The notes under the pieces: generated by a model
The model's input: the letters and a program-made list of their open reading frames with translations, nothing else
Databases searched by the model: none
Told to the model about the DNA's origin: nothing
Translations under genes and position numbers: made by a program
NCBI GenBank assembly: GCA_035236585.1
Contig: CP141135.1
Coordinates: 62,154,190-62,218,189, forward strand
Reading direction: 5' to 3'
DNA length: 64,000 bases
Origin: Warburgia ugandensis
Lineage: Eukaryota; Streptophyta; Magnoliopsida; Canellales; Canellaceae
Part shown: positions 27,613 to 38,822 of the stretch, piece after piece
Position numbering within the stretch: position 1 is the first letter of the stretch
How the letters are laid out: every line of letters begins with the position of its first letter

Positions 27613-30600
27613 GTAAGCTATCACTTGTGTAGGAGATCACATTTAATATCGAATAAAATATAATTGGTGTAGCATAAAGATTTCAAAGTCATGATAGATC
27701 TCATGGAATAAAATATTTATATAATAAGTCAAGTACTTAAGTATCTGGAATTAAATGGTATATGAAAGATCATGAGTCTGTAATAAAATAATGGTAGTCA
27801 AAGCATGACTTACACATGAATATAAAGGGATCATAATTAAACACCACGTCATGAGACATGGAAAATGGATACTTATGCATCAGATAGAGTCAAATACAAT
27901 CAATTCTATCATCTAGAAATATGGATGCAAGTCATGAGTAACAGAGCACTCATACACTATCATGCTCCAAGAGTGTCTCACTACACTCACATAACTAGCA
28001 ATGAGTACTCATTCCAAACCCTGGGTCCCTCACCTGTAGCTTGGACACCATATAGCTCACTTAGCCTATAGGCCTGCCCACATATGGTCGCCCACATAGG
28101 CTTTCATCACGCCGTGGGTGTATTAAGATCTAGACATCCCAATGTATATATACTACATGAACATACAGAATAAGAGCATGGAATGCTATGTTGCATTGGC
28201 AACCACTCTAGGGTATCAACCACTGTCGCTCATCGTTGACACCGAAATGGGAGACTAGTGTTCGCCATGCATGGGAGATGGTTGAACATGTGTGGGTGGC
28301 CTACCCATGATTACCACAAATCGCACGCAGTTTGCTTACATATCAGGTTTGGTGTCTATGATCCATAATTTTAGAGGGTCAGTGGCTAACCCTAATATCC
28401 TCCTAGCATAGCATCCATCGAGTAGAAACAACAGTCATAAAATAGAAAAAAAATATGAAATAAATCATGAAAATTTCATACATAGTCAATCCTAAGAAGA
28501 TCAAGTCATAAGACGTGCTAATATATCAATAGTCATGCATTGAAAATATGGTATAAATCATGTGAAACAAAGATATTATAATGTCAACCATGCATGATGA
28601 AGATAGTCTCAGGAAAACATGATAATGACATAAAGTTTATGCTTCAACTACTATCATAAATGAAGTTCTCAAGTAGACACATCATGATCCATGAAATTAG
28701 GGAATTACTAAATGTAATTACCTAACTCAACTGCGTGGTATTCCCAATCAGGAGTTAACAACCTCAACTTGCCACGCTCTGATGTACTTGTTAGATCATA
28801 GTAGCACACTATGTCATCCAGTATTCTAAATGTGCTTTCATTATCCATTTTAATCTTCATCCATTTTACTTGGTGTTCTTCAAGTCCTAAGAGTGAATCA
28901 ATCCATGTGATAATTCCTCTAAACTAGTAGTTAACTCTTGATTAACGGTCCATATCATCTAATTTACACTTAATCAAACTAATCTATGTCTAGATGTTAG
29001 TTTATTTAACATCTAGATGAACATCTGCTAGCTTTGATCATCAATTTAAGTTTTGATTGGTCAATTCAGTGCCTCTTGATTGTTAGGGAGTTAATTTCTC
29101 TCATCTTGTCAAGTTTGAAGGCGATCCAATTGTTGGATCATTCTTTATAGCTTAATTCTATGATTAGATCACTAATCACAGTCTTATTCATCATAATCAC
29201 TTCAATTTCTATGTTTATCTAACAATTTAAATGTATGTCCATGAGCATATGTCGATCTAACGGTCTGATCATTCTTTGATCGGTCAATTCCAAGGTTCAT
29301 GATTAGATCCATGATCAAGATCAATTTTCTTAAGACATGAAATTTGTCCATCAATTTCACTAAATCATCTCTTATGTGATGTATTTGTTCAATTTCAATG
29401 AGATGAATCCAACGGATGTCTCATATCATGATTTGGATCTCTATTGCCCCCATAATTGCTAAATCATTGTTTCATATCTATTTTAACAGCCCAAATTAAT
29501 TCTAGGTCAAAATTAATTAAAATTCAGTGTTAGGAAGATGCTCAATGTGTGTGACACACTTTGCGACGTGCATGCATGCGTCTTGGTTTGTGTTCTGGTT
29601 GTCAAGACACACTTGCATCTCGTTGCCATCAAGAACGACGTGATCAGCATCTCCACACGCGTGGTCATGCCCAACATGTGTGTCACCAACCTATATCTTC
29701 GACGTGGGTCCTGGATGTATTGCCCATAGGGGCCGACACGCTTCGGTTGTCCGTTCTTTCCTCGTTTGATCTATGGTCTAGATCTTCCTATTTTTCTTTG
29801 TTTTTCTTGTTCTTAAGGTTTTGGGGGCCCAAAAACATGGTGAATGGATTAGATCATCCATCTGGGCCCTTGCATGTGAAATCCACTAGAAATAGGGAGC
29901 CCCTGATCACCGGTGGGTTGCCAAAAATTCGACCATCACCGAAAGAAGACGACCGGATTCCAGTCGTTGCTTGCAACCTACACAAAGCTGAAAATTTGCA
30001 CAAATTATACCATTTTGTTCAGAATTTCATGAATTTGAGTTTTATCAAGTTTTCATTCACTAATTTCACCTAAATATGAAGTTTTTGGTTGGATGTATTC
30101 AAGTTTGTGAAATTTCCCCATTCATTGTTTTTTCCTTTTTCTAGCGTCAATTCTTAATGGATTTGCATGATACCAAATTGGTCGTGGTCATCTGAAGAAC
30201 AAGATGAGTGGTCCAAATCATTAGTCTGGCACCATTTAGCTACTATTTTAAGTCAACAGTGGTGTTGCCGATGTTGGAAGGGAAAAGGAAAGAAAAAGGA
30301 AAATGGGAGGGAGGTGCACGGCCTACCTTATCGATTCGCCTAAAATCCAATTCCCTTTGCCGTAGGAGGGAGTGGGTGTCATCATTGTAGTTGCTCGTTG
30401 GTCGTCGGCTCCGGCATAGGTAGCTGCATCAGTCGAGGGAGTATTGATGGAGAAATAAATGCACAGGGGTGCATTTAAAGCACCCCATTAATAATTTTTT
30501 TAATTTTAAATCTTTATTTTATTTTCTCATTAACTGTAGCATGATTACCAGCATTTAATGCTGGTAATCACTACCTTAACTCACCATGATGACTGTTAGC

Positions 30601-30720
30601 TCACGGATTTCAGCGCCGATTTGAGGGCCCCACACATGTAATTATCGTTCTGCCCTTTTTGCATTTAATTTATTAAAATATCTTAATTAAAATAATTACA
30701 AGATTTTCATTTGGTCTTCA

Positions 30721-30738
30721 GATTTCCTGAAAGTCCAA
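30721..30738 (+). repeat. SINE target-site duplication (left)
   Basis: GATTTCCTGAAAGTCCAA, repeated without mismatch at 30,919-30,936. Confidence 0.92.
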
Positions 30739-30918
30739 AACGGTAGCCCCGGTGCACAATGCTTCTGCCCATGTGGGGTCTAGCGAAGGGACAGACCACA
30801 AGGGCCTAAAGTAGACAGCCTTATCTTGTATTTTGCAAGAGGTTAATTTCATGCCTTGAACTCGTGACCTCAAGGTCACACGATGACAACTTTTATCGTT
30901 GCGCCAAGGCTCTCCTTT
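30739..30918 (-). mobile_element. Au-type tRNA-derived SINE, minus strand
   Basis: Read on the minus strand it opens GGAGAGCCTTGGCGCAACG, has box B AGTTCAAGGC (30,853-30,862), continues CCCTTGTGGTCTGTCCC and ends GTGCACCGGGGCTACC. About 180 bp, with a perfect 18-bp duplication either side. The intact duplication suggests a younger insertion than the SINE at 23,370. It lies inside the minus-strand Gypsy LTR. Confidence 0.93.
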
Positions 30919-30936
30919 GATTTCCTGAAAGTCCAA
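30919..30936 (+). repeat. SINE target-site duplication (right)
   Basis: Perfect copy of 30,721-30,738. Confidence 0.92.
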
Positions 30937-30962
30937 TTTCTCAAAATTTAGACTATTCAAAA

Positions 30963-30985
30963 ATATATATATATATATATATATA
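30963..30985. repeat. (AT)n microsatellite
   Basis: About 23 bp of AT repeat next to the LTR end. Confidence 0.95.
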
Positions 30986-30998
30986 GTGTTGTGCCACA

Positions 30999-32008
30999 TT
31001 CCTTAGACTTTTCTTTTCTCTCTCCTTATAATTTCTTCCACTCGCTTTCCTAGTTTCCCACTTTTCTTTCCTACTTTCTTAAAGTCCTACTTATAATTCC
31101 CTTATCCTCTCTTCTCTCTTTTCCATTCTTATCTCTCTTTCCTATCTTCCTAAGATAGAATCTTACCAAATCTTATTACTTAGGAAGGAGAAGTTCACCA
31201 TAAATAGAACACCATCTTCACCATCTCCTCAATAAGGAATTCCACACCGCCCTCCTTGGAGGGTTGTTCTCCAGACCTATTTCTAGGTCCACCATGCCTC
31301 CTTTATCTAAGTTTTTCCACACCTACTCCTTGGGGCTAGTCCACCATGCCTGCTTCCAACACCTCTCTATGCCTCTTTCCCTTCTCAGCCTTCTAGGCTG
31401 TTTTTCTCCAAGTACCAGGTTCCCAACTTGATTTAATCTTCTAACGCAATCCTCTCCATTGGTTCACACACACAAGCCTTGCTGGATAGAATCAACTTGA
31501 AGAGTGAAGTCAATATTAGATGTTTTGATGTTTAAGATTCATGCACACCAGTCTTGTAATGATTCTCATTCAGTCAATAAAGTTTGATTCTATTATTTTT
31601 TATGTGCATCTTTCTTGACCGAGTCATGCATAAATTTCATCTTAAAGTTCCATGAGCACCATGTCGATTGTTGTTCCTTTAGTTTGCATGTTAGGATTAG
31701 TTCATGGTTAGCTTTTGTTCTTCATTGTTTAAGCTAATTGATTTGTTAGATTAGTTTTGGTTAGTTTCTAAGTTTAGTTTTAGAAAAGTTTAGAAAATTT
31801 CTTTAGTTTAGCTTTTAATTCTATGCATGTTTATATTTCCATGTACATTTAGTTCCTAAGTAGTTTAAAATACAATATCTCTTTAGCTAGAATTGGTAAT
31901 TTAAACAAGATCCAATTATATAAAAAAATTAGTTAGATTCCTTGTGGGATCAGTCTTACTAGCGTACCTCAACTATATTGATTTGTGCCCTTGTGAGTAA
32001 TATTAAAA
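30999..32008 (+). mobile_element. Athila/TAT-like LTR 3' part (LTR-X copy 3)
   Basis: A CT-rich leader, an AATAAA signal near 31,578, the TTTAGAAAAGTTTAG-type words near 31,780 and the end block GATTCCTTGTGGGATCAG ... GCCCTTGTGAGTAATATT match LTR-X copy 2 at 24,010-24,890. The end abuts the second half of a Copia gag. If this is the 3' LTR of the element starting at 4,832, everything between is one nested insertion. Confidence 0.5.
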
Positions 32009-32440
32009 CATACATCACCTATGCTGAAACAACCAAAGAAATTTGGCAAGATTTGGAAGAGATTTCTCATAGGGAAACACATCGAGAATTTACAAGTTGA
32101 GTCATGCATTTGCACTTCTATAGCATGAAAAGGCACCCATGTCATCCTATTATAGAAATTCGAGAGGATTATGGGATAAGCTACAGATAGTTAATCCAGT
32201 GCCTGTTTGTAAGTGTTGATGTTTGTGTGGGGCATCTAGGAAGAAGCAAACACGTTAAAAAGTGAGAAGGTCCGTGATTTTTTTATAGGTCTAGACAATG
32301 GGTTTAATATAGTATGGTTGCAGGCCCTACGCATAGAGCCACTTCTTAGCCTGGGACATGCCTATGCAATTGAGTGCAAGAAGAAAAACAACAAGTTGTG
32401 GTGGCTTTGAGAGTTCCAAACATTGAGGCAGCATCACTTA
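32009..32440 (+). pseudogene. Copia gag relic, C-terminal half
   Basis: Opens TYAETTKEIWQDLEE, the conserved A-E-T-A-K-E-I-W-x-D-L block in the middle of Copia gag. It runs through PCHPIIEIREDY- and CPVC-like degraded sequence to QEEKQQVVVAL and RVPNIEAASLM, matching the family's end of the gag domain. Many frameshifts. The zinc knuckle, protease, integrase and most of reverse transcriptase are missing after this point. It begins at the residue where the relic at 4,600-4,831 stops. Confidence 0.75.
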
Positions 32441-32499
32441 TGCTTGAGGCTCAACAATTGCACTCGTTGTTACTGTTGGAAAGGGTGTTTAAGGGTTTC

Positions 32500-32965
32500 T
32501 ATGAAAGTATTATGGTGAACTCAATTTCTTCCTTGGACTTCTCATGAAGCAAACATAAAGTAATATCTTCATCAGCTAATCCAAGTATGCCAAAGAACAT
32601 CTCAATAAGTTTGATATAGCATATGCCAAGCTAGTCAAGACACTAATGACTACATCCTTGAAGCTAGATAAGGATGAAAAAGTAAACATGTTTATATCAA
32701 TAAATATAGCACGGTAGAATAATTATTGTACTTAAGTGTAGGTAGACCTGATATTTAGTTTTGTGGGTGTGCCTATGCTAGACCTGATATTTAGTTTAGT
32801 GAGTGTGCCTATGCTAGATTTCAATATGATCCTACAGAATCACATCTTATTGCTAGGAAAAGAATTTTCAAGTACATTATTGACATGTAGAATCTTGGTC
32901 TTTGATATAATAGAAACCTTTCATCTTGAAATTCTTGTCATAGAGGGGTCAAGTCTCAAATTTAA
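32500..32965 (+). pseudogene. Copia reverse transcriptase end / RNase H start relic
   Basis: YGELNFFLGLLMKQ at 32,511, then SKYAKEHLNKFD, KLVKTLMTTSLKLDKDE, LYLSVGRPDI, CAYARFQYDPTESHL and KRIFKYI follow the order at the end of plant Copia reverse transcriptase (GELKFFLG, SKY...LL.KF, LYL...RPDI, RF...P...H). In-frame stops and a tandem 36-bp duplication disrupt it. The catalytic YVDD part lies upstream and is deleted. Confidence 0.82.
32744..32815 (+). repeat. 36-bp tandem duplication inside Copia relic
   Basis: Two head-to-tail copies, 32,744-32,779 and 32,780-32,815, each starting AGACCTGATATTTAGTTT and ending GTGTGCCTATGCT, with two differences. It repeats the RPDI...CAYA codons. Confidence 0.92.
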
Positions 32966-32969
32966 CTAT

Positions 32970-34000
32970 TTATCCTAAAGAGTGGCAAACTGGTTGGAGC
33001 CATGGGTTTGTCCATAGTTTAAAGACCCCGAGACATCCTTAAAGGTAAGAATTAGTCTCCCAACCTGCAAGATAAGAAAAGCTACGCTAATAGTCTTGCC
33101 AAGCCATTTGGTAGTACAAACTTGTGAAAATTTCATTCATGCCGCAAATCTACACAAATATTATTAAAAAATCTATTGGTCCAAGTAACTTGGCTCATCT
33201 CTCTTTGAGTCAAATATTTAAGTTTTCAACCTATGAGACACAAATGTAAATCCCAAACCAAGACTTACTAGATGTGTGTATTTGTGGGTGGCTGAGTGCA
33301 TCCGCTGATTATAGTCCCATACCAAAGAGGCGGGTGCACCTTGTGATATATACCAATCTCAAAAAGTCCCATCTTGAGGTAGTGCTCTTAATTTTTTTGC
33401 ATCCTACTAGTAGGTCTTCTCTCTTACAAATATTCTCTTCAATCCACCATTAAAAAATAAACTAAAATAAAAGAAAGTAATTTTAAGTGATATTGCTTGA
33501 TAAATTGCCATAAAATTTTCACAACTTGTTTTCCATTTGTAGTTCTCCTTCCTTGATATACTTTTCAGCAAATTTATTTGAAAAATGTGATCAACAAAAT
33601 ACGGATGTTGCCCACTAAGTAGATGATGTCTCCTTTACACTCATAGAAGAGAATATTATTATCAACGTTGACATGTTTAACACATGTCACATCTTCTTAC
33701 ACATACTATGATCACATATAGTGTAACTACAGTTTAAAGCATAGTCTTAAAGATTGACCAAGTCGACTTGAAACTTGCCTGAGTTAACTCAATCTATTAC
33801 CCAAATTGAGTTGACTCCTTTGACAATTTTTTTTTTTTTAAATGGTTGGTCATTAGAGTTGAAAAATACCAGCATTCTGGAAGATCAAGTTAATCTTATA
33901 GAGAGAATCATTCAAAAAGGTAAAGAGTGCGTGTGATTAGACTAAACCTGTATAGGTCAGTTATATTTCAATTTGTTGTGCAAAAATAAGTTTGCTGTCT
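32970..34000. other. AT-rich spacer, nothing recognised
   Basis: No gene or repeat border could be supported. A T-run lies near 33,827-33,839. Confidence 0.35.
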
Positions 34001-34019
34001 AGTGACCCCAGCCCTAGCT

Positions 34020-34470
34020 ATTCGATCTGCCTTGGAGTTTGCAAATCTTTTGACATGGTTGAAGGGATTTTAGCTGCAATGGTCCATTCGTTTATTACTT
34101 TAAATAGGTCTTCAAACCTCCATGATATTAGTACCTTGTCAGAAAACCAAAAAATGGTGTTAGCTGAGTCACTTTCCACCTCAAGGTAGCCATTGATGGT
34201 CTTACTAAATTTTTAGTCTATGAAAAGTAGCCAATTGCTCTGCTTCTGTAGAGTTACTAACACCAACTGGCCCTGAGAATGCCCACACCATTTGTCTGCT
34301 TGAATTTGAGAAAAAGTCCAACTCCCAATGGGCCGAGATTACCTCACAATGATGAATAAAAGCTGAGCTTAATTGTATCCGGAATTGGTGATCTCCACCT
34401 TGGCTTACATTACATTCAAGTTGAGCTACGGATTGATTTAACACTTCCTTCCAGAAAAATCTCAACATCT
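34020..34470 (-). pseudogene. RNase H (RVT_3) relic of LINE type
   Basis: On the minus strand 34,205-34,330 reads MVWAFSGPVGVSNSTEAEQL, the A-F-S-x-P-x-G ... E-A-E block around the second catalytic acid of plant LINE RNase H domains. A frame change follows and then LEVESDSANTIFWF, the E-S-D-S block with the third acid, and W-R-F-E-D-L-like sequence. No reverse transcriptase is attached. Confidence 0.65.
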
Positions 34471-34499
34471 GGAGCTTGGCACCTTTAATGATTTACGAG

Positions 34500-35012
34500 A
34501 ATGAAGCTATTAAAAGCAAGCATACATGGGTTGGAAATATTACAGACTTCTCATTAGACAAGAAGCTATTTGACAAATTAGTGATCTATTCAATTGAGAA
34601 AAATTGTGAAAATTGTAGCACGTAGATCAATTTAGAACGCATGCTATTCGAAATCTGCCTCACACTCGAGTCAAGCAGAGTTTCATTTTTTATACTATCA
34701 TTTTAAGACTCTACAAGTTGAGGATGAGGACCTACTCTAGTGAGTGATAATTTGCGCTTTTTCTCAATCAAAGGTGACAAGTTGAAGATCAGCTTAACAG
34801 CCTTTTTATGAAAACAAAGAAAAATAAAAGTTGAAGAAGAAGAAAAGCTCTCCGATGAAATCGCTCATTTTTTGAGTTAGTAGGTTCTAAAAAATCTATT
34901 ATTGCGTTGCCCGAGTTCAGTTAATTTTTATCTTATCTTTGTTCGTCTCTCAAAATGAGTTTGGAAAACCAAACATGGGTTTTGAACACTAAATACGAGT
35001 CTATTCTGTATC

Positions 35013-35045
<33 letters not shown>

Positions 35046-35280
35046 TAAATCGGCTACGAACTTAGAAAGGGTTAAGTGGAGGGTGTTGCTCTTGAGTGGG
35101 GGACAAGTGTAACCCATTTTGCTTCCTCCTTTTGTCGCAAGTCAAAAAGGACAAAGAGACACGCATGAGCTAATGCTGCAAAGCACCCACCAAACTCCGT
35201 ACCTCACCATGCATGCTCATGCACCCCACCTCCTTAACTCACTCAAATTTCAAAACCCACAAACCCACATCAACCCTGAA
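34500..35280 (+). promoter_or_regulatory. Upstream region of MIR394
   Basis: Non-repetitive sequence with a short GA run at about 35,013-35,044. It should contain the MIR394 promoter. I could not place a TATA box or start site with confidence. Confidence 0.35.
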
Positions 35281-35281
35281 A

Positions 35282-35304
35282 TCTCTCTCTCTCTCTCTCT
35301 CTCT
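35282..35304. repeat. (TC)n run upstream of the MIR394 hairpin
   Basis: About 23 bp of TC, 47 bp before the stem; probably in the primary transcript leader or core promoter. Confidence 0.9.
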
Positions 35305-35383
35305 GATATACATGTGTCCATCTATTTCTCTCTCTTCCTTGCTATGTCTTTTGGTTTCTCAGAGGCCTTGTTGCAGAGCCATT

Positions 35384-35403
35384 TTGGCATTCTGTCCACC
35401 TCC
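35384..35403 (+). ncRNA. miR394: Mature miR394
   Basis: TTGGCATTCTGTCCACCTCC, identical over all 20 nt to the conserved seed-plant miR394. It begins with U as expected for AGO1 loading. Confidence 0.97.
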
Positions 35404-35445
35404 ATTTGAAATCAAGGGTGACATCGCGTTCCAGCCTTGATTTGG

Positions 35446-35465
35446 AGGTGGTCAGAATGTCAAAC
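35446..35465 (+). ncRNA. miR394*: Predicted miR394 star strand
   Basis: AGGTGGTCAGAATGTCAAAC, placed by pairing with the mature strand and a 2-nt 3' overhang at each end. Confidence 0.8.
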
Positions 35466-35731
35466 TAGCTCTGTAAATTTCCTCCTGAGAAACCAGCAAG
35501 GCCAAAAAGAACCATCATAAGAAGCTATTCTTCTTGTTTCTGAATTCTACATTTTACTGATTTTCGTTTGTTAGTGATCGATTCATTTCATTTGCGACGT
35601 ACTGAAGATCTATCAAGATAGAGCGAAGTTATCAACATATCAAATGGGCCGAACTTACACCATTTATCACTCCTTTTCAGGCAAAACAAAATGGTAGGTT
35701 TTACACCATTCGGAGCAATGAGAAAAAAGGT

Positions 35732-35733
<2 letters not shown>

Positions 35734-35785
<52 letters not shown>
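35734..35785. repeat. (CT)n microsatellite
   Basis: About 52 bp of CT, 240 bp after the MIR394 hairpin. Confidence 0.97.
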
Positions 35786-35788
<3 letters not shown>

Positions 35789-35799
35789 ATCTAATGGAA

Positions 35800-37180
35800 A
35801 CACCATCCTAGCTTCGTCATGGCTCTAAGGCTTGGGCTGTTTGACAGAGGAATAACAAACAATGAAGAAAACTATCCATGAAATAGTTTGTTATCTTATT
35901 CTCTGGAAATGATCAGTGCCAATACATAGGTAATATTATTTAAACATCAATGAGCTAGTAGAAGACTGTTTGATCTTAGATTACCTTATTTATGTTCTGG
36001 GGCTAGCACAGCACGCTAGAGGTTAAGATAAATTTTTCATGGTGTTTAGGGATACATACTACGTGGTATCTTAAACAATTATATTTGTTTTAGGGCATTC
36101 ATGTAAAAATATAACTAGATAAGTATAATTTTGTCTATGGTTTGCTATCTCAACGCCAAACAGATCCATGGAGTACGAAACTTGACCTCCTATCTTTGGT
36201 TCTTTATCTTGATGATGAGCTTAGAAGAAGCTTTGTTGGTTTTGGTGCAGGCCCAAACTAGCAAAAGGTCGTAAACATCGATATTGGTTGTTTTGACATG
36301 AGGAATGGGTTCCATGGTAGCCATGGGTTCCACATGAGGAAAAGTACCCTCCTCTTCATTGGTTGTTTTGAGTCTCGCTTGCATTTGACCTTTCAAAAAT
36401 CATGTATTTTGTTTTCTTTTTATCAAGTCAACTAGATAAATCAAAGATGGTGGGTGGAAGGTTAATTCCCTTTTGCCTTTTCATTTATTTTTTCTAGAGG
36501 CTAGTGGTATGTGGAGTCCATGATTCAAAAGCAAAGTACTCATTGCACAAGACATGTGTCATGTTGTTATTTGCCTACGATCCTTAGGGTTTTATTTGAG
36601 CATTGGATTCCTATGTATCTAGAGTTTCTATTACTTTTTATTTGTTGTGTTCAACATGACTTTTTTTTGCAAGTTTAGATCATCTTTATTTTGACTTTCT
36701 CTCTTTCTAAAACAGTCAGTAAGGCAAAGGAGGGATGTTTAAAATGGCATAACGTGATCCACCATGTACCTTTAGCATTGCGTATAAGCTGATGACATAG
36801 TCATACGTGGAAAGGAAAAGATGGCAATTCGGATTAGGCTATCGGAACTTTTCACTCTATTGGAATGTTGGTGACGTCTAATTGGATTTTGAATATGTTG
36901 CATGATGAGAGAGCACTCCGCCTTAACTCAGCTCGGGCACCACAAACAGTGAGATGAATAGAAATTACTTTATCTCAACTCAACTCAAGCAGCACTAAAA
37001 GTGATATGATATATATGATTCATCTCATCTCAAGCACCGCTATAAAGTGCTTCTAGATCTGCTTCATTGTTTTTCTTTAGTTTTAAAAGGCTTCATCAAA
37101 GCGTTTTACGTAGAGCCACGCACCACTCCCTTTTGTTGGCGTTTGAAATTTCTGTTTGGTGTCAATTGAATGCTCAACGT

Positions 37181-37227
<47 letters not shown>

Positions 37228-38440
37228 GGGAGCAAACAATGTTGTGGCGCTTATTGCACTTTGACACGTACTGTCACAAGTCAACTGATTCTTTTCCTGT
37301 CAGACGTACTGGCTATGTATCTAATCCAGGGCCAAGGTTCAATTAACTTGGTCATCGCCGGCATGGTGTTTCTATGCCCCTTCCAAGCCAATTGATGCCA
37401 CGTTTTTAACATTGACAGAGTAATCCAAAAGCCTCCTATTTTTGAAGTTGGACACTTGGGTTTAATACTTTGGCATAGCATTCCTCGTTAGCGCTTAAAA
37501 TTTATACTAAGAGCGGGAGTTTGTCGGGTTACCAGTACCCAAAAAAACGCTGCATCAAAGCAAAAGGCGGCCGTATTATGCGGCTCGGGTGGGTCTGTTT
37601 TCTGCAAACGTGGCTTGGTTGCTTTTTGCGATGTTTTGAATTTTGTTTGATTTACTTAGAATAAGTAAACGTATATTTTCTTTTATATTTTAGAAAACCC
37701 GCATTATTCATATTTTCTTCGTTAAGCTGCATTCTTGTCAACGTTAAGCCTCGTGGACTCCTTTTGAAAAAAATGCAAATCTGGGTTAAACCGCGTGTAC
37801 ATTTTGAGTTTTGTCAAGAATAAACATCCTTTGCCGCCAGCAAGTTATCTCATTTACAAAAAAACAGAAAAAGAATTTATACTTTCAATTTCCAGTCCCA
37901 GTAGGTGCATGACCTACCTAAGTGGAAGCCTAGAAGCTAAACACCGGAGTCAATGGCTGGCTGTACTTACTTTTACAGCACAGAATCATATCACCATATA
38001 GACCCCAGTATTATAAGACTTCATGCTGTAGTCCACCAACGTAGCATATCATGTTCTTCACTCCTTTTTGCAGCTATGTGCAGTCAGACCTGATATAGGG
38101 ACGGTGTTCTTTCACTAATACTATTGATTGTAAATTTCATATTTCTAAATTATGTGAGATTCTTATTTTATTGTTGTTGTTGTTGTAAAGTTAGTAACTT
38201 CATTCAAGGAAAGACAAAAATATCCACAGCAAAGAACATGGTTAGAAAGAACACATAACAAACAAGGCTCACAAGCAAGATCAGAGTGAAGCCAAACCTG
38301 CTGAGAGTTCCGTATTAATTTTGTACATCAGAGAACTTATAATTCTGGAATCAAATCTAGTCTAGCAACAAAATTATTCCTAAATCAATAGCTCTACATC
38401 CCTCTCACCAAAACGAAGTCCTTCAAACAATCATAGTGGT
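35800..38440. other. Low-repeat region downstream of MIR394
   Basis: About 2.6 kb without a recognisable TE border, ORF family or RNA. It includes a CT run at 37,183-37,225. A GC-richer patch at 37,500-37,620 and short frames near 36,190-36,396 (minus) and 37,795-38,001 (plus) could not be assigned. Confidence 0.4.
37183..37225. repeat. (CT)n microsatellite
   Basis: About 43 bp of CT. Confidence 0.97.
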
Positions 38441-38459
38441 AAAGTTCTCTCTTTAAGCT

Positions 38460-38822
38460 GCAGGCATCAGCCGCTGCGTTTATAGACTGATGCACGTGAA
38501 CAGGTTGAGCATGGAGTTCGTTTAACATATGAAAAGATGGAGTCAAACAACAGCCAGTACTTCATGGAGGGTCCTTTCTCTGATTCAACCACCCGATTAC
38601 ATTTTTTGCATCACCTTCAATCATAACACCTAGGAAATCATAAGAGATACAAGAAGAAATCCCTCGACTGACTGCAACAAGCTCAGCATCATATGAATCA
38701 CCAAAAGCTTTAGGACCAGCAAAGTCCTACAGAGCCTGATCATCATGGTTCCTAACCACCCCACCAAGCACAAACAACCTATGATTTGCAAAGGATGCCC
38801 CATCAGTTTTTTTGAAGGTTAC
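38460..38822 (-). pseudogene. RNase H (RVT_3) relic of LINE type
   Basis: The minus strand reads TDGASFANHRLFVLGGVVRN, then DFAGPKAFGDSYDAELVAVS, then MIEGDAKNVIGWLNQ. These carry the three acidic positions of the RNase H fold (DG-A, A-E-L, E-G-D) found at the end of plant LINE polyproteins. Two in-frame stops. The preceding reverse transcriptase is absent. Similar fragment on the other side of MIR394. Confidence 0.78.

Larger units (their letters stand above)
27056..30998 (-). mobile_element. Long Gypsy LTR, minus strand, with SINE inside
   Basis: The plus strand starts TGACACCCCAAGTTTTCTAA and ends GTGTTGTGCCACA, so the minus strand has TG...CA-like termini. Block order matches the minus-strand LTR at 59,785-62,692: TGAGGCATTG stem-loop, the ACACCG ... 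GGGAGAC words with CAACCAC, the GGTTTTGGGGGCCCAAAAAC block at 29,817 against 62,038, and the pre-terminal AATTAC words. About 3.9 kb including a 0.2-kb SINE. No 5-bp duplication could be matched, so ends are approximate. Confidence 0.55.
35351..35496 (+). ncRNA. MIR394: MIR394 precursor hairpin
   Basis: A 146-nt foldback with miR394 on the 5' arm. Read from sequence: basal stem 353-362 with 485-494 (GGTTTCTCAG/CTGAGAAACC, 10 perfect pairs); lower stem CAGAGC with GCTCTG; miRNA/star duplex 384-403 with 444-463 (one U-U mismatch, one G-U pair); upper stem 409-417 with 435-443 (9 perfect pairs); 5-nt bulge 404-408; 17-nt loop (numbers are offsets from 35,000). This is the layout DCL1 processes. 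In other plants miR394 directs cleavage of the F-box gene LCR and acts in shoot-meristem and leaf development. The target gene is not in this window. An overlapping 96-codon frame is not a likely gene. Confidence 0.96.

Noticed and set aside
29561-30073. Plus-strand frame of 170 codons
   Set aside because: Antisense of a minus-strand LTR and without domain signal.
35119-35409. 96-codon frame over the MIR394 5' arm
   Set aside because: It ends inside the miRNA hairpin and is low complexity around the TC run; primary transcript of the miRNA is the better explanation.
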